This document shows positions 15,521 to 25,744 of a stretch of DNA of 64,000 nucleotides, piece by piece. Within the stretch, counting starts at the first letter, position 1; each line of letters begins with the position of its first letter. The stretch is from the NCBI GenBank assembly GCA_030645365.1, contig JAUSMB010000041.1:1-64000 (forward strand), in the 5' to 3' direction. The position numbers and the translations under genes are program-made. The notes under the pieces are model-generated. The model did not search any database. It was not told where the DNA came from and was given only the letters and a program-made list of their open reading frames with translations. The stretch is from Rugosibacter sp. (GTDB lineage Bacteria > Pseudomonadota > Gammaproteobacteria > Burkholderiales > Rhodocyclaceae).

Positions 15521-17311
15521 ATGAAGCGGCAGCCTCAACCGAAGACTTTGGGAGGTTTTAAAAATAACCAGCTACCTGGTTTTGATGATCTGATAGCACG
15601 GTTGCATCTTGCGCCTGAATCCGGCCAGATATGGCTCGATGGCAAGCGCATGTTTATGCTGCATTTGTCAGCATTTTCTGCTTTACGGCGTGAGCTCATT
15701 GAAAGTCTGGGCATTGATCGGGCGCGTGGATTGCTCACGCGGATGGGTTATCTGGCCGGGAGTAAAGATGCAGAGCTGGTAAATAGCGTGCGCAAAGACA
15801 GCAGCGTGTATGACGCATTCTCAATCGGACCCCAGCTTCATGCCCTGGAGGGTGTGGTCAGAGTGGAGCCGGTGGTCGTTGATGTTGATGTGGCGCGCGG
15901 CCGGTTTTACACCGAGTTTTTGTGGTGGGGCTCTATTGAAGATGAGGCGCATGCCGCAGATTATGGGGTATCGGCAGACCCGGTTTGCTGGATGCAGATT
16001 GGATATGCCTCAGGTTACAGCAGCGCATTTTTTGGCCGACGTGTGGTTTACCGGGAGGTGGAATGCGGTGCGATGGGTCACGATGCTTGCCGCATTATTG
16101 GCAAACCGGTAGATGACTGGCCAGATGTTCAAGAGGATTTACGCTATTTTGATGCGCAACCCTTTGCGAATCGAAAAATTATTAGCCTGGGTGACCAAGA
16201 GACGGCTGTTTCCGGAAATATCGAGCAAGTGTCTGCGGTAGAAAATGCAAATAAGTCGCGCTTTAAGGGGCGTCAGCTCATTGGTATTTCTGCCGCTTTC
16301 AATAGCGTATGCCACATGATCGAGCGGGTGGCAGATACGACGGCACCTGTTCTTCTGCTCGGCGAGACAGGCGTAGGTAAAGAGATTTTTGCGCAAACGC
16401 TACATGCTGTGAGCCCCCGCGCAGAAAAGCCGTTTGTTGCGATCAACTGTGCGGCGATTCCCGAGTCACTCATCGAGACTGATTTATTCGGGGTGGAGAA
16501 GGGGGCTTTTACCGGTGCTACCATTTCGCGACCGGGCCGTTTTGAGTTAGCAGATACCGGATCCCTGTTTCTCGATGAAATCGGCTGCTTAAGCCTGGCG
16601 GCACAAGGCAAACTGCTGCGCGTATTGCAAGAAGGTGAGGTAGAGCGTGTCGGTAGCACGAAGTCGCGCCATCTGGATGTGCGCATCATCGCAGCAACCA
16701 ACATTGATCTTGAACTGGCCGTTGCCAAAGGCAACTTTCGGCAGGATTTAATGTTCCGCTTGAATATTTTTCCGATTGCGATTCCTCCGTTGCGCGAGCG
16801 GAGGGAAGATATTCCTATTTTGGCGGATTACTTTTTGCGGCGTTATTGCGACATCCATAAACGACATCGCACGGGGTTCACCGAGCGGGCGCTTGATGCG
16901 CTGCTTTCCTATGAATGGCCGGGGAATGTGCGCGAGGTTGAAAATATCGTGGAACGCGCGATTATTCTTTCTGCTGAAGGTGGTGCCATGGATATTGGAC
17001 ACCTTCCTGCTGCGGTAGCTGCCGGGGTGGGTTTGCCACGACCGGCGCTACCAATGACGCGAGTGGCACCGCAGCCTGTTTTTGCTAGTTCAACGCCGGG
17101 TGTTGTTAATGATCAGCCCATATCTGAGATGGATGTTGTAAATCATGAGGGGGGATTGAATTCCATCACGGCGGTTTCACTGCAAGCGGCGATAGAACAG
17201 CATCGTGGCAACCTGTCTGCCGTGGCCAGAGCCTTGGGTGTTACCCGTCCGCGCGTGGCATATCAAGCAAAGAAGCTTGGGTTAGAGTCGCAGTTGCGGC
17301 GCAGGACATAA
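15521..17311 (+). CDS. DmpR/XylR/TbuT-family sigma-54-dependent activator
   Basis: 596 residues in the standard order. The aromatic-sensing XylR-N domain (about 20-140: IWLDGKRMFMLHLSAFSALRREL) is followed by a V4R vinyl-4-reductase-type segment (about 140-210) with VECGAMGHDACRIIG cysteines. An AAA+ domain (about 250-490) has Walker A GETGVGKE, the sigma-54 contact loop GAFTGATIS, LFLDEIG and the R-finger region. A C-terminal Fis-type helix-turn-helix reads NLSAVARALGVTRPRVAYQ. It should sense phenol or a related aromatic and activate the divergent operon. The ATG at 15521 has no clear Shine-Dalgarno, implying low expression. Its promoter region is AT-rich with repeated ATTGATAT. Confidence 0.93.
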   Translation: MKRQPQPKTLGGFKNNQLPGFDDLIARLHLAPESGQIWLDGKRMFMLHLSAFSALRRELIESLGIDRARGLLTRMGYLAGSKDAELVNSVRKDSSVYDAFSIGPQLHALEGVVRVEPVVVDVDVARGRFYTEFLWWGSIEDEAHAADYGVSADPVCWMQIGYASGYSSAFFGRRVVYREVECGAMGHDACRIIGKPVDDWPDVQEDLRYFDAQPFANRKIISLGDQETAVSGNIEQVSAVENANKSRFKGRQLIGISAAFNSVCHMIERVADTTAPVLLLGETGVGKEIFAQTLHAVSPRAEKPFVAINCAAIPESLIETDLFGVEKGAFTGATISRPGRFELADTGSLFLDEIGCLSLAAQGKLLRVLQEGEVERVGSTKSRHLDVRIIAATNIDLELAVAKGNFRQDLMFRLNIFPIAIPPLRERREDIPILADYFLRRYCDIHKRHRTGFTERALDALLSYEWPGNVREVENIVERAIILSAEGGAMDIGHLPAAVAAGVGLPRPALPMTRVAPQPVFASSTPGVVNDQPISEMDVVNHEGGLNSITAVSLQAAIEQHRGNLSAVARALGVTRPRVAYQAKKLGLESQLRRRT

Positions 17312-17377
17312 AAAAACGGATTCGCATAACCACGGCGGCCAGTTTTCTCCGCTTATACCCGTGTGGCAGCAGTTGTC

Positions 17378-17403
17378 CGCCGTCTCACCAGCGCCGACTT
17401 TTT
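17378..17403 (-). repeat. Dispersed 26-bp element, copy 2 (intergenic)
   Basis: CGCCGTCTCACCAG + CGCCGACTTTTT on the plus strand, 67 bases after the regulator stop. Same orientation as copy 1; the two flank the whole monooxygenase-regulator module. Confidence 0.85.
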
Positions 17404-17441
17404 GTGGGATCAATCAATTAGGCAGGTTGTGAATTGTCAAT

Positions 17442-17478
17442 GCACGATGGCGCAACAAGTATCGTCGCGCCATCGTGC
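17442..17478. terminator. Bidirectional hairpin terminator between convergent genes
   Basis: A perfect 12-bp stem, GCACGATGGCGC / GCGCCATCGTGC, with a 13-base loop. It lies between the regulator (plus) and the HpaB-like gene (minus). T content after the stem is modest on both strands, so termination may be partial. Confidence 0.6.
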
Positions 17479-17509
17479 TTGCTACTTAAATCAATCAGGG
17501 AATGAAGCC

Positions 17510-19063
17510 TTACTTTTTACCAAACAGGCCAACATCGGTCGGGTTGATGAGGTCTGGGGCTGTCCAGCCATTGAGGTCATATTCATTCAGGCAGGTATCG
17601 ACAAACCCCTTGAGCTGGTCTATTTTTCCCGTCGCGGTAGCGTAACCGAGTGTCTGTATCCGGTTATCTTCGTGATTGCCTGCGTAGTTGCGCTCATACA
17701 ACTCATGTCGGCTGCCAAATTCAGTGCCAATGGCATCCCAGAGCAACTTGAGAATTTTTACGCGGCTCTCTGCTGTAATCCCATTGGATCCACGTACAAA
17801 GCGATCAAGGTAAGGCCTGGTATCCGGGTTGAGAAAATCAGCGGCATGCGATGGTAAGTAGACAAGCGCAGCGCCGAGATCTTTTTCGATCAGATCCTTG
17901 ATCATGGGGTAGGCCATGGGCGCAAAAACACGATAAGCGCTGGCGGCTTCGTTATTGACCTGGACAGAATCCTTGCCCCATGGTTCCGGGTTGCGTGCCA
18001 TGGCTTCCGAGAGACTCCAGAACAAGTTGCGCCAGGCCAGCACTTCGCCGATACGCCCTTGCACGCCACGAAATTCGTTGGCACCGGTTGTTTCTGTCGC
18101 TTTGATAAACAAGCCGGTAATGAAATCAAGTTTGACTGCCAGCCGTGTGCAGCCATGAAACAAGGCGCGCGACATGAAGCCTGAACCAAAAATGAAGTTA
18201 TTCACGGTATTGATGTCGCGATAGGCGAAGACATTTTCCCAAGGCACTAAAACCTTGTCGAGCACGAGGACGGAGTCGTTTTCGTCCATGCGGCTGGAGA
18301 GCGGGTAGTCAAAAGGGGTGCCCATGACGGCTGCGGCATACTCGTATGAGGTACGGCAGATAATCTTCAGGCCGGGTGAGTTCATTGGCAGGGTGAAAAT
18401 CAAAGCGAAACGAGGGTCTTTGACGGGAACACCGTATAAGCCGACAAAATTCTGGTGGGTTAACGCCGAATTGGTAGCAACAACTTTAGCACCTGACACG
18501 ATAATGCCGGCATCGGTTTCGCGCTCCACATGCACGCAGATATCTTCTATTTCAGATGAGCCCTTGTTGCGATCAATCGGCGGGTTAACAATGGCATGGT
18601 TCCAGTAGAGCAGGCTCTCTTGGGTTTTCTTGTGCCAGGCCCGGGCATTGCCCTCGTACTCGCCAAAAAACTCCGGGATAGCGCCCATCGCTGCAATAAA
18701 GCTGGCTTTGTAATCGGGTGCCCGCCCTTGCCAGCCGTAGCCGATGCGCTGCCATTCCGCAATCGCATCGCGCGATTTAACTAGGTCTTCAGCATTACGC
18801 GGCGCTTTGAAAAACGGATGGGTAAAGCCGCCGCTGCCTGTGTCGGTGGGCACAGCCAACTGGCTGTTTTTGGCCGGATCATGCATCGCGTCATATAAAC
18901 GTGCAGTCATCCGCGCTGAATTGCGAAAGGCCGGGTGGGTGGTGACATCCTTGACGCGCTCGCCAAAAATGTACACTTCACGCCCATCGCGCAGGCTTTC
19001 CAGATATTCGTCCCCCGTCATCGGGCGGGTAACGGCGGCTTTTCCGTTTTCTTTTTTTGTCAT
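17510..19063 (-). CDS. HpaB-family FADH2-dependent aromatic hydroxylase
   Basis: 517 residues from ATG 19063, which has GGGGGA upstream; the ORF track start at 19105 adds a poorly supported extension. The sequence fits the 4-hydroxyphenylacetate 3-hydroxylase/PvcC family: [37 protein letters not shown] at the start, [13 protein letters not shown], and [26 protein letters not shown] near the C-terminus. Family enzymes use reduced FAD from a separate reductase (HpaC) to ortho-hydroxylate phenols. No HpaC is encoded in this window, so the reductase must come from elsewhere. It is the last gene of a leftward set with an SRPBCC protein, a glutathione transferase and a TodX-like porin. The substrate is not known. 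Confidence 0.82.
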   Translation of the reverse strand: MTKKENGKAAVTRPMTGDEYLESLRDGREVYIFGERVKDVTTHPAFRNSARMTARLYDAMHDPAKNSQLAVPTDTGSGGFTHPFFKAPRNAEDLVKSRDAIAEWQRIGYGWQGRAPDYKASFIAAMGAIPEFFGEYEGNARAWHKKTQESLLYWNHAIVNPPIDRNKGSSEIEDICVHVERETDAGIIVSGAKVVATNSALTHQNFVGLYGVPVKDPRFALIFTLPMNSPGLKIICRTSYEYAAAVMGTPFDYPLSSRMDENDSVLVLDKVLVPWENVFAYRDINTVNNFIFGSGFMSRALFHGCTRLAVKLDFITGLFIKATETTGANEFRGVQGRIGEVLAWRNLFWSLSEAMARNPEPWGKDSVQVNNEAASAYRVFAPMAYPMIKDLIEKDLGAALVYLPSHAADFLNPDTRPYLDRFVRGSNGITAESRVKILKLLWDAIGTEFGSRHELYERNYAGNHEDNRIQTLGYATATGKIDQLKGFVDTCLNEYDLNGWTAPDLINPTDVGLFGKK

Positions 19064-19160
19064 CTTTTCCCCCTGGTGCATCAAGAATTGGTTGCCTGCC
19101 ATCAAGTGTTTATAGCGTTTATAGCAACTGATGACAGGTCAGCGTGTGCGACTTGGCGAT

Positions 19161-19586
19161 TTAGGTGTGCAGTTTCACGAGCTGGTCAATTCCTGCATTG
19201 TAGAGGCCATTAATCATGCCAACGACATCAGCTTCAGGGGCGCCGACGACGACGAAAGTCGATGACCAGCTTACGGCGCAGCGATTGTTGCCCAGGTCAC
19301 GCACTGCCAGTTCGCTAAGATAATCCTGAAAAGGAACAGGTGCTTCGACAATGGAATAACGCTGGATGCGCGCTGCATCATCCAGTGCTTCGAGGCGCTC
19401 GCGAAAAATAGCATCGCCTTGTTTAAGGGTGCGAATTGAGCCGATCGTGTTATCAGCCTGGCCGACCAATTCAAGCATGGGTAAAAACTTTGTAATGCCA
19501 GAAAAGTCACGTACGGTTGCCCATACGGCACTGGCTGGTGCATCCATCTCACGGGTGACATGGACGGTGGTTTTTTTATCGCTCAA
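19161..19586 (-). CDS. SRPBCC-fold (Bet v 1-like) ligand-binding protein
   Basis: 141 residues with the START/Bet v 1 pattern: a first strand TVHVTREMDAPASAVWATVRDFSGITKFLPMLE, a middle IGSIRTLKQGDAIFRERLEALDD, and the C-terminal long helix VVGMINGLYNAGIDQLVKL. Members bind hydrophobic ligands such as polyketides and aromatics. The start is a TTG with GGAGAAG upstream. It lies between the glutathione transferase and the HpaB-like gene, so a role in handling the same aromatic compound is likely (inference). Confidence 0.72.
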   Translation of the reverse strand: MSDKKTTVHVTREMDAPASAVWATVRDFSGITKFLPMLELVGQADNTIGSIRTLKQGDAIFRERLEALDDAARIQRYSIVEAPVPFQDYLSELAVRDLGNNRCAVSWSSTFVVVGAPEADVVGMINGLYNAGIDQLVKLHT

Positions 19587-19678
19587 AATATCTTCTCCTC
19601 GTTTTTTTAGTTATACACGATGCGGCAGGCAGCCCCAGATTTTCTGGTTTGGAGCCACCTGCTGCTTTTAGCGATGCC

Positions 19679-20296
19679 TTAAGCGGAAGGAATCAGGCCT
19701 TCTGCCTTGAGTGCGGCTTGCACGGCGGGACGCATGAAGATACGGCCATGGTATTCCTTCAGCGCCGGCCATTTGCCGATGTCCAGACCAACGTATTGCC
19801 CCCAGCCGAGGATGGTGAACAAATACGCATCGGCAATGGTGAAGTTATCTCCGACGAGAAACTGCTTGCCAGCGAGTTGTGTAGCGACATATGCCAAGCG
19901 GCGATCCACCGTCTCAAGAGATGCTTTTTTCCAGTCGTCGGACGCAGCAGGATTAAATAGCGGCGAAAAACTTTTGTGCAATTCGGTACCCAAAAAAGTC
20001 AGCCATTCTTGCAGGCGATAACGGTCTATCGAGCCGTTGGCGGGGGCCAGTTTTTTTTCTGGTACACGGTCAGCGAGGTATTGGTTAATTGCCGGGCCTT
20101 CGGTGAGCAGTTGGCCGTCATCCATTACCAGCGCGGGAACATAGCCTTTGGCATTGATCTGGCTAAAGTCTTTGCCAGAGCTGGTCATACGGTTGCCACG
20201 CAGGTCAATGGCTTCTGACTCATAAGCGAGGCCGGATTCTTCGAGCACAATGTGTGGCGCAAGCGAACAGGCGCCAGGGGCGTAATATAGTTTCAT
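19679..20296 (-). CDS. Glutathione S-transferase (beta-class-like)
   Basis: 205 residues. The N-terminal thioredoxin-like domain begins MKLYYAPGACSLAPHIVLEESG with the cysteine at position 10 that is typical of bacterial beta-class enzymes; GYVPALVMDDGQLLTEGPAINQYLAD is the glutathione-binding region. The all-helical C-terminal domain includes NFTIADAYLFTILGW. It conjugates or reduces electrophiles in the cytoplasm; epoxides and quinones from aromatic oxidation would fit the neighbourhood (inference). AGGAGAG lies upstream of the ATG. Confidence 0.88.
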   Translation of the reverse strand: MKLYYAPGACSLAPHIVLEESGLAYESEAIDLRGNRMTSSGKDFSQINAKGYVPALVMDDGQLLTEGPAINQYLADRVPEKKLAPANGSIDRYRLQEWLTFLGTELHKSFSPLFNPAASDDWKKASLETVDRRLAYVATQLAGKQFLVGDNFTIADAYLFTILGWGQYVGLDIGKWPALKEYHGRIFMRPAVQAALKAEGLIPSA

Positions 20297-20416
20297 GAAA
20301 CGTTCTCTCCTGTGTATGTAAAGTGAAACGATGTTTCAACGGGACAAGTCTGCACATTCTGCAGAGCCAATTGAGGTTTTTATTCTATAGCGTATCCTCG
20401 TGCCAAAGTAGGCAAA

Positions 20417-21733
20417 TTACAAACGCCAACTCCAGGCAGCGCTCAGGGTGTTGACGTAGGGCGTCACTGATTCCATAGCGCCGGGAAACAACGCAGAAGG
20501 TCCTTGATACGTGCCCTTGATAAATCGTGAGGCTGCCATATGAAATTCGCTACCTTGATCTGTTTTCCAGCTAAATCCGAGGCTAGCCTGACGTAAAGGG
20601 TTAGGTGTCAGGAGGCTAAAGCTGACTGCGTTAATATCATTGTCGTTAGGCCGTTGGCCATAGGCAAAGCCCGTGCGCAACGTGAGTTTGGGGGTTGCTG
20701 CGTAAGCTATGCCCAGTTTGTAATTGGTTTGATTTCGCCGCCAGCCAAAGCCACTACCCGAAGCGCTGCCTAGTGGATTGGCGACGGGATTGGTCAGCGT
20801 ATTCAAAAGACTGTTGCCAAGCGCTTTGACATCACCAAAATTGATGCGCTGAACATCAAAAGCCACCAACCAACCGGTGACCGGCTTGATGGCAACCCCA
20901 AGGCTGTAATTTGACGGGATATCGAAACTGCCTTCTGCAAACAAGCCCTTGTATTTATCAAAATCCTGCATGTAAATCTTGGTTGAATAGGCCGCGCCCA
21001 GGTTGAGCCAGGAGTTGATCTCGCCATACCAGCCAATCCGTACGCCGCCACCGAACGCATAGTCATAGCCCCGGTTGGTGACTTTGTCTGGATAAAGCGA
21101 AGTCGGCGCAAACGCTTGCAGTCCAAAAGACTTGAAGCGCTGCACGGTCAAGAGCGGTGAGATACCAATGCTGTGGCCTGGCGCGATCTTCCAGGCGGCA
21201 GTTGGGGCAACAATGAGTTGCGCCAGATCAAAGCCGGCTTCATAACAACCACCAAAAAAATTGCCCGGCGTAGTGCCGCACTGTGCGGGGTTAAGATTGG
21301 TGCCGGGAATGCCCGTTGAATCGTTATATTCGCTATTGAGTCCACCATTGGCATAGACAGTCACCCCAAGGGACAGCTGATCGTTCATCCGACGGACATA
21401 GGCAAACTCCGGGATAAGAAACAATGAGTTTTTGCTGTCTGATGAAAAATCAAAAGGTGTGCCGGAGCCTGTGCGTTCCACTTTGCGATGAGGATTGAAT
21501 AGTTCGGCACCTGCTTCAAAACGGTCGCTGACTGCGCTGAGTTTTGCTGGGTTGGAAGAGCCAGCAAACGCATCCTCGGCGACGGCCGTGACAGCCCCTG
21601 CCATTTGTCGTGCGATAGGGCCGTAGCCCAAGGAAAAATAGCCGCCTCCTGCCAAGGCAGTATGGGTCGTTAAAAGTGAAAAAAGCGTGAGAAAAAACCG
21701 CACTAGATGAGCAGACTTGATGTTGGCTTGCAT
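20417..21733 (-). CDS. FadL/TodX-type outer-membrane hydrophobic substrate transporter
   Basis: 438 residues with a signal peptide (LVRFFLTLFSLLTTHTALAGG). The mature N-terminus GGYFSLGYGPIARQMAGAVTAVAEDAFAGSSNPAKLS is the FadL hatch-domain motif, and alternating beta strands continue to the C-terminal aromatic end LSAAWSWRL. TodX/TbuX relatives let toluene and similar molecules cross the outer membrane. It is the first gene of the leftward set at 17.5-21.7 kb, and the only such porin close to the monooxygenase operon, so it may feed both (inference). Confidence 0.87.
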   Translation of the reverse strand: MQANIKSAHLVRFFLTLFSLLTTHTALAGGGYFSLGYGPIARQMAGAVTAVAEDAFAGSSNPAKLSAVSDRFEAGAELFNPHRKVERTGSGTPFDFSSDSKNSLFLIPEFAYVRRMNDQLSLGVTVYANGGLNSEYNDSTGIPGTNLNPAQCGTTPGNFFGGCYEAGFDLAQLIVAPTAAWKIAPGHSIGISPLLTVQRFKSFGLQAFAPTSLYPDKVTNRGYDYAFGGGVRIGWYGEINSWLNLGAAYSTKIYMQDFDKYKGLFAEGSFDIPSNYSLGVAIKPVTGWLVAFDVQRINFGDVKALGNSLLNTLTNPVANPLGSASGSGFGWRRNQTNYKLGIAYAATPKLTLRTGFAYGQRPNDNDINAVSFSLLTPNPLRQASLGFSWKTDQGSEFHMAASRFIKGTYQGPSALFPGAMESVTPYVNTLSAAWSWRL

Positions 21734-21885
21734 GTGGATCCCCCAGAAAAATTATGAAACCAAGACATGGTTTGAAATTATTATTGGATCAAGTGTAACT
21801 GATGCTAATGCACCTCAAATGCTGCTTGGTTGCCTCTTGGCAGTTTTGGGTATAAAGCAAATTCGGTAGCTGTAATGACTACTGT

Positions 21886-22482
21886 TTATGACCCGATAGA
21901 ATTGTTCGTTAGCAGGTCTGCGGGTGTATCAATATCGGCAAGGACTCCTGGGTCATCGCATGTGATTAGCTTGATTTTGTTTCTATGCTGCATTAACAAG
22001 TCGCGTGCCCCTATGTCGCCATGTAATGCGCGCAATGACTCGCCGAAGGCGGCAGAAAAGCCTACTGGATGACCGCGTCGGCCTTGATAAAGCGGCGCGG
22101 TGATGGCGCTACCGCATTGCAATGAAGCCAGCACTTGAGCGATTGTTTCGGACTGAATGAAAGGCATGTCAGCCAGTGCAATGAGCCAGCCGCAGGCGCT
22201 ATGGGTGGCGGCAATACCGGCGGCGATGCTCAGACCCATGCCGCCATCCGTCTGGGCAAGTGTGACTGTTTGTATGCCCTGCGCTGCAAATTGTTTGATC
22301 AAGCTGAACTGATCTGGTCGCACGACGGCGAGGGTGTGGGGCAGTACGCATTGGAGATGGGCTGCACTGACACAGGCCATAGGCAGGTCAGCGGCGAGCG
22401 GATGCATGAGTTTGTCGGTGCCGAAGCGTTGAGAGCGACCTGCGGCTAGCAAAATGCCGCAGTAACCGGATGTACTGCTCAT
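21886..22482 (-). CDS. MobA-like nucleotidyltransferase (MocA/CTP:Mo-cofactor type)
   Basis: 198 residues of the NTP_transf_3 fold: ILLAAGRSQRFGTDKLMHPL is the G-x-G-x-R-x-G...K nucleotide loop, LIALADMPFIQ holds the metal-binding aspartate, and the end GDIGARDLLMQHRNKI...DIDTPADL is typical of MocA/CoxI-like proteins. MocA makes molybdopterin cytosine dinucleotide for xanthine-oxidase-family enzymes. The ATG overlaps the xdhC stop by four bases, tying it to the upstream molybdoenzyme genes. Confidence 0.83.
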   Translation of the reverse strand: MSSTSGYCGILLAAGRSQRFGTDKLMHPLAADLPMACVSAAHLQCVLPHTLAVVRPDQFSLIKQFAAQGIQTVTLAQTDGGMGLSIAAGIAATHSACGWLIALADMPFIQSETIAQVLASLQCGSAITAPLYQGRRGHPVGFSAAFGESLRALHGDIGARDLLMQHRNKIKLITCDDPGVLADIDTPADLLTNNSIGS

Positions 22483-23486
22483 GGCAGCGAGCAGCTTTCT
22501 TCGTTGATTGTGGTTGGTTTGTACCCAGCATTATTGATTGTCACGCCATGCCTGACGGCCGTCATTTCAGCCAGAATGGATACGGCAATTTCGGCTGGCG
22601 TGCGACTGCCGATGGGTAATCCTACCGGCCCGTGCAGCCGATCAAGTTCTTCCGGACTGAGATCAAAATACTGACGCAGACGCTCTTTGCGCTTGGCTGT
22701 GTTGGCGCGCGAGCCGAGAGCGCCGACATAAAACGCGGGCGATTTGAGCGCTTCGAGCAGGGCCATGTCATCCAGTTTGGGATCATGCGTCAATGCAACA
22801 ATTGCGGTGCGCGCATCGGCATTGAGCGCGCGCACCGCATCATCGGGCATTTCGGTGATCAAGCGTGTTCCGGACACTTGCCAAGCGGCGCGATATTCTT
22901 CGCGGGGATCGCACACGGTGACTGCGTAGTCGAGGGCTTGTGCCATGGTGGATAGATAGTCGGAAATTTGCCCCGCACCAATGATCAGCAGACGCAGTTG
23001 CGGGCCGTGAATGCTCGTCAGTTGCTGGCCGTTCCAGCTAAGGGTGTCTTTTCCTGTTGCATCATCCAGCGTGACATGGCCGCTGGCCAGATCGAGTGTG
23101 CGCGCAGTTATTTGGCCTGATTGAATGCGTTGCAGTAGTTGTTTCATCTGTTGTAGATCCGGTGCGCTTTCAAGTATCAGCCGCAGCGTGCCGCCGCAGG
23201 GCAGACCAAAGCGGGCAGATTCTTCGCGCGTCACGCCGTAAGTGACGACATCCAACGGCCGATCGTTCATCAGGCTGCCGTCACGCACACGCTGCACCAG
23301 GTCATCCTCAATGCAGCCGCCGGAGACCGAGCCGGTGAATGCGCCATCATCGCGTATTAGCGCCCAGGCACCCGGCGGGCGTGGTGCTGAACCCCAGGTT
23401 GCAGCGACTGTAACCAGCATCACGCGATGTCCGGCTTCTAGCCAGACAATGGCGGTGCGCAAAACCTGCAGGTCGGCGCTATCCAT
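22479..23486 (-). CDS. xdhC: XdhC-family molybdoenzyme maturation factor
   Basis: 335 residues with the XdhC/CoxI N-terminal domain (VMLVTVAATWGSAPRPPGAWALIRDDGAFTGSVSGGCIEDDL and FGLPCGGTLRLILE) and a C-terminal Rossmann domain (LLIIGAGQISDYL, YVGALGSRANTAKRKERL). XdhC binds sulfurated Mo cofactor and loads it into xanthine-dehydrogenase-type enzymes. It lies between the large-subunit gene and the MocA-like gene. Its 5' end sits in a triplicated GGATAGCG tract (see findings). Confidence 0.88.
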   Translation of the reverse strand: MDSADLQVLRTAIVWLEAGHRVMLVTVAATWGSAPRPPGAWALIRDDGAFTGSVSGGCIEDDLVQRVRDGSLMNDRPLDVVTYGVTREESARFGLPCGGTLRLILESAPDLQQMKQLLQRIQSGQITARTLDLASGHVTLDDATGKDTLSWNGQQLTSIHGPQLRLLIIGAGQISDYLSTMAQALDYAVTVCDPREEYRAAWQVSGTRLITEMPDDAVRALNADARTAIVALTHDPKLDDMALLEALKSPAFYVGALGSRANTAKRKERLRQYFDLSPEELDRLHGPVGLPIGSRTPAEIAVSILAEMTAVRHGVTINNAGYKPTTINEESCSLP

Positions 23487-23518
23487 TGGCGCTATCCACG
23501 CTATCCATTAAGTGACTG

Positions 23519-25732
23519 TCATGCCGACTTTGCCGCGCCCAGCCTGAACGGCAATTGCCTCAGACGCTCGCCGGTTGCAGCAAACAAAGCATTCGCCACG
23601 GCAGGCGCGACAACTGGCGTGCCCGGCTCACCGACACCTGTGGGTGGTTCGGCTGAGGGTACGATGTGCACTTCAATATCGGGCATTTCATTGATGCGCA
23701 ACACCGGATAGTCGGTGAAATTTGATTGCTCGACACGCCCTTCATTCAACGTAATTTCGCTATGCAGCGCAGCGCTGAGGCCAAAGCCGATGCCGCCTTC
23801 CATTTGTGCGCGCACCACATCGGGATTAACCGCAATGCCGCAATCGACAGCGCAAACTACCCGATCGACCTTGAAGCTGCCATCGGGCTTGACGGTGACT
23901 TCGGCTACATTGGCAACAAAACTGTTAAACGACTCATGCACAGCAAAGCCCCGTCCGCGTTTTTCGCCGAATTTTCCTGGGGCCAAGGGTTTATCCCAGC
24001 CGCTGGCACGCATCGCTAAATCAATGACACCAAGATGGCGCGGATGCTCGGTGAGCAATTTGCGGCGGAATGCTATCGGGTCTTTTTTAGCCGCATACGC
24101 CAATTCATCCACAAAGGATTCAATCGCAAACGCGGAATGCGTCGAACCGACAGAGCGCCACCATAACACCGGCACGCCGAGCTTTGGCGAGTGGAGATCG
24201 ACGCTGAGATTAGCGGTTGCATAAGGCAGGTTGACTGCGCCTTCTACCGAGCTCATGTCGATGCCATCTTTCACATAACCTTCGAGGGCTGTCCCGACAA
24301 GAATTGATTGCCCGACGATGCGTTGCTTCCAGGCCATGAGATTTCCTTCGGCATCCAGTCCGGCGGTGATCCGGTGCATGAATTGTGGCCGGTAGGAGCC
24401 AGCACGCATATCGTCTTCGCGAGTCCATACCAGCTTGATCAAGGCGGGTTTGCCGGCGGTGAATATGGCTTTAGCGATCTGGGCCGCTTCGAGTGGATAG
24501 TCGGACTGGGTGCTGGAGCGACGGCCAAAACTGCCGCCTGCGTACAGCATATTGATCTTGACTTGTTCCGGCTTCAAGCCCAGGGCGGCGGCAATCTTTA
24601 GTTGGTCGGTAGTTTGAGCTTGCTCGCCATTCCATACTTCGCAACCTTCGGTATCGAGCCGGATGGCGCAATTCATCGGCTCCATCGTGGCGTGTGCGAG
24701 ATAGGGCAAGCTGAAGTCTGCCGATAATTGCGTATGGGCGGCCATCAGCGCCGTATCAGCAGCGCCGACTTTTTTTGCAGTGGCACCTGGTGAATCGAGT
24801 AATGTTTTGTACTGCTGGGTGATTTCCGCCGTGCTCAGGCGGAATGCCGCAGTTTCGTCCCAGGTCACGGAAAGCGCATCGCGGCCTTTTTTCGCCGACC
24901 AGAAGTCTTTGCCCAGCACGGCAACCCCGGTGGGAATTTCGACAATATCAACGACACCTTTGACGCTCCGGGCACGTGTGGCGTCGAAACTTTTCACTTT
25001 TGCACCAAAACGCGGCGGGTGAGCCACCACGGCAGTGAGCATGCCGGGCAGGTGAATATCCTGGGTATAAATGGCTGTCCCGTTAATTTTGGCTTTACTG
25101 TCGGTGCGCGCAACGTGTTTGCCGATATATACAAAATCCTTTGGCGCTTTCAGTTTGACATCCTGCGGGACGGGTAATTGAGCGGCGGCTTCAACCAATT
25201 CGCCAAAGCGCGCTTTGCGATTTGAGGCGGCATGAGTCACCACGCCTTGACGGATAGTGATGGATTCTGGCGCCACCTGCCAGCGCTGCGCGGCGGCACT
25301 CACCAGCATGGCGCGGGCGGTTGCGCCCGCTTGCCGCATCTGCATAAAAGAGTTGGCGAGGGAGGTGCTGCCCCCGGTAGCCTGCATGGGGCCAAAGAAC
25401 AGGTTGTTGTAGCGCTTGGCGTCTGCTGGCGCTGCTTCAACATGAATCTGTGACCATGCAGCGTCGAGTTCTTCAGCAACTAACGTGGATAGACCGGTGT
25501 AGGTGCCTTGCCCCATTTCAAGATGCTTGGCAATGACGGTGACACGATCGTCTGTGCCAATGCGCACAAAGGCATTGAGTGAGAGTGGCAGGGGTGGGGT
25601 GGATGTGTTGGCGAGCGATGCAGCCCCTTTGCCAAGGTTTGATGCGGCGAGGCTGGGCGGTAAATAAAAGGCGAGGGTGAGTCCTGCGCCGACTTTAAAA
25701 AACTCACGACGATTTGCGTTGTCTATGCTCAT
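23519..25732 (-). CDS. Molybdenum hydroxylase large subunit, Tat-exported (IorB/aldehyde oxidase type)
   Basis: 737 residues of the xanthine-oxidase large-subunit family, in the IorB-like branch that carries a twin-arginine signal: [31 protein letters not shown]. Later motifs include [39 protein letters not shown] and the C-terminal [23 protein letters not shown], which contains the catalytic glutamate. It would hydroxylate an aldehyde or N-heterocycle in the periplasm together with the [2Fe-2S] subunit upstream. The substrate is unknown. The 26-bp element lies inside this gene (KKVGAADTA). No cytochrome electron acceptor is encoded next to it. Confidence 0.88.
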   Translation of the reverse strand: MSIDNANRREFFKVGAGLTLAFYLPPSLAASNLGKGAASLANTSTPPLPLSLNAFVRIGTDDRVTVIAKHLEMGQGTYTGLSTLVAEELDAAWSQIHVEAAPADAKRYNNLFFGPMQATGGSTSLANSFMQMRQAGATARAMLVSAAAQRWQVAPESITIRQGVVTHAASNRKARFGELVEAAAQLPVPQDVKLKAPKDFVYIGKHVARTDSKAKINGTAIYTQDIHLPGMLTAVVAHPPRFGAKVKSFDATRARSVKGVVDIVEIPTGVAVLGKDFWSAKKGRDALSVTWDETAAFRLSTAEITQQYKTLLDSPGATAKKVGAADTALMAAHTQLSADFSLPYLAHATMEPMNCAIRLDTEGCEVWNGEQAQTTDQLKIAAALGLKPEQVKINMLYAGGSFGRRSSTQSDYPLEAAQIAKAIFTAGKPALIKLVWTREDDMRAGSYRPQFMHRITAGLDAEGNLMAWKQRIVGQSILVGTALEGYVKDGIDMSSVEGAVNLPYATANLSVDLHSPKLGVPVLWWRSVGSTHSAFAIESFVDELAYAAKKDPIAFRRKLLTEHPRHLGVIDLAMRASGWDKPLAPGKFGEKRGRGFAVHESFNSFVANVAEVTVKPDGSFKVDRVVCAVDCGIAVNPDVVRAQMEGGIGFGLSAALHSEITLNEGRVEQSNFTDYPVLRINEMPDIEVHIVPSAEPPTGVGEPGTPVVAPAVANALFAATGERLRQLPFRLGAAKSA
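24749..24774 (-). repeat. Dispersed 26-bp element, copy 3 (inside molybdoenzyme large subunit)
   Basis: CGCCGTATCAGCAG + CGCCGACTTTTT. Read in the gene's sense it encodes KKVGAADTA within a variable stretch just before the conserved [10 protein letters not shown] region; the frame is undisturbed. Confidence 0.85.
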
Positions 25733-25744
25733 GATTCTGCTCCT

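Noticed and set aside
25684-25702. CTGCGCCGACTTTAAAAA at the Tat signal of the molybdoenzyme
   Set aside because: Only the core matches; the FFKVGAG signal-peptide sequence explains it.
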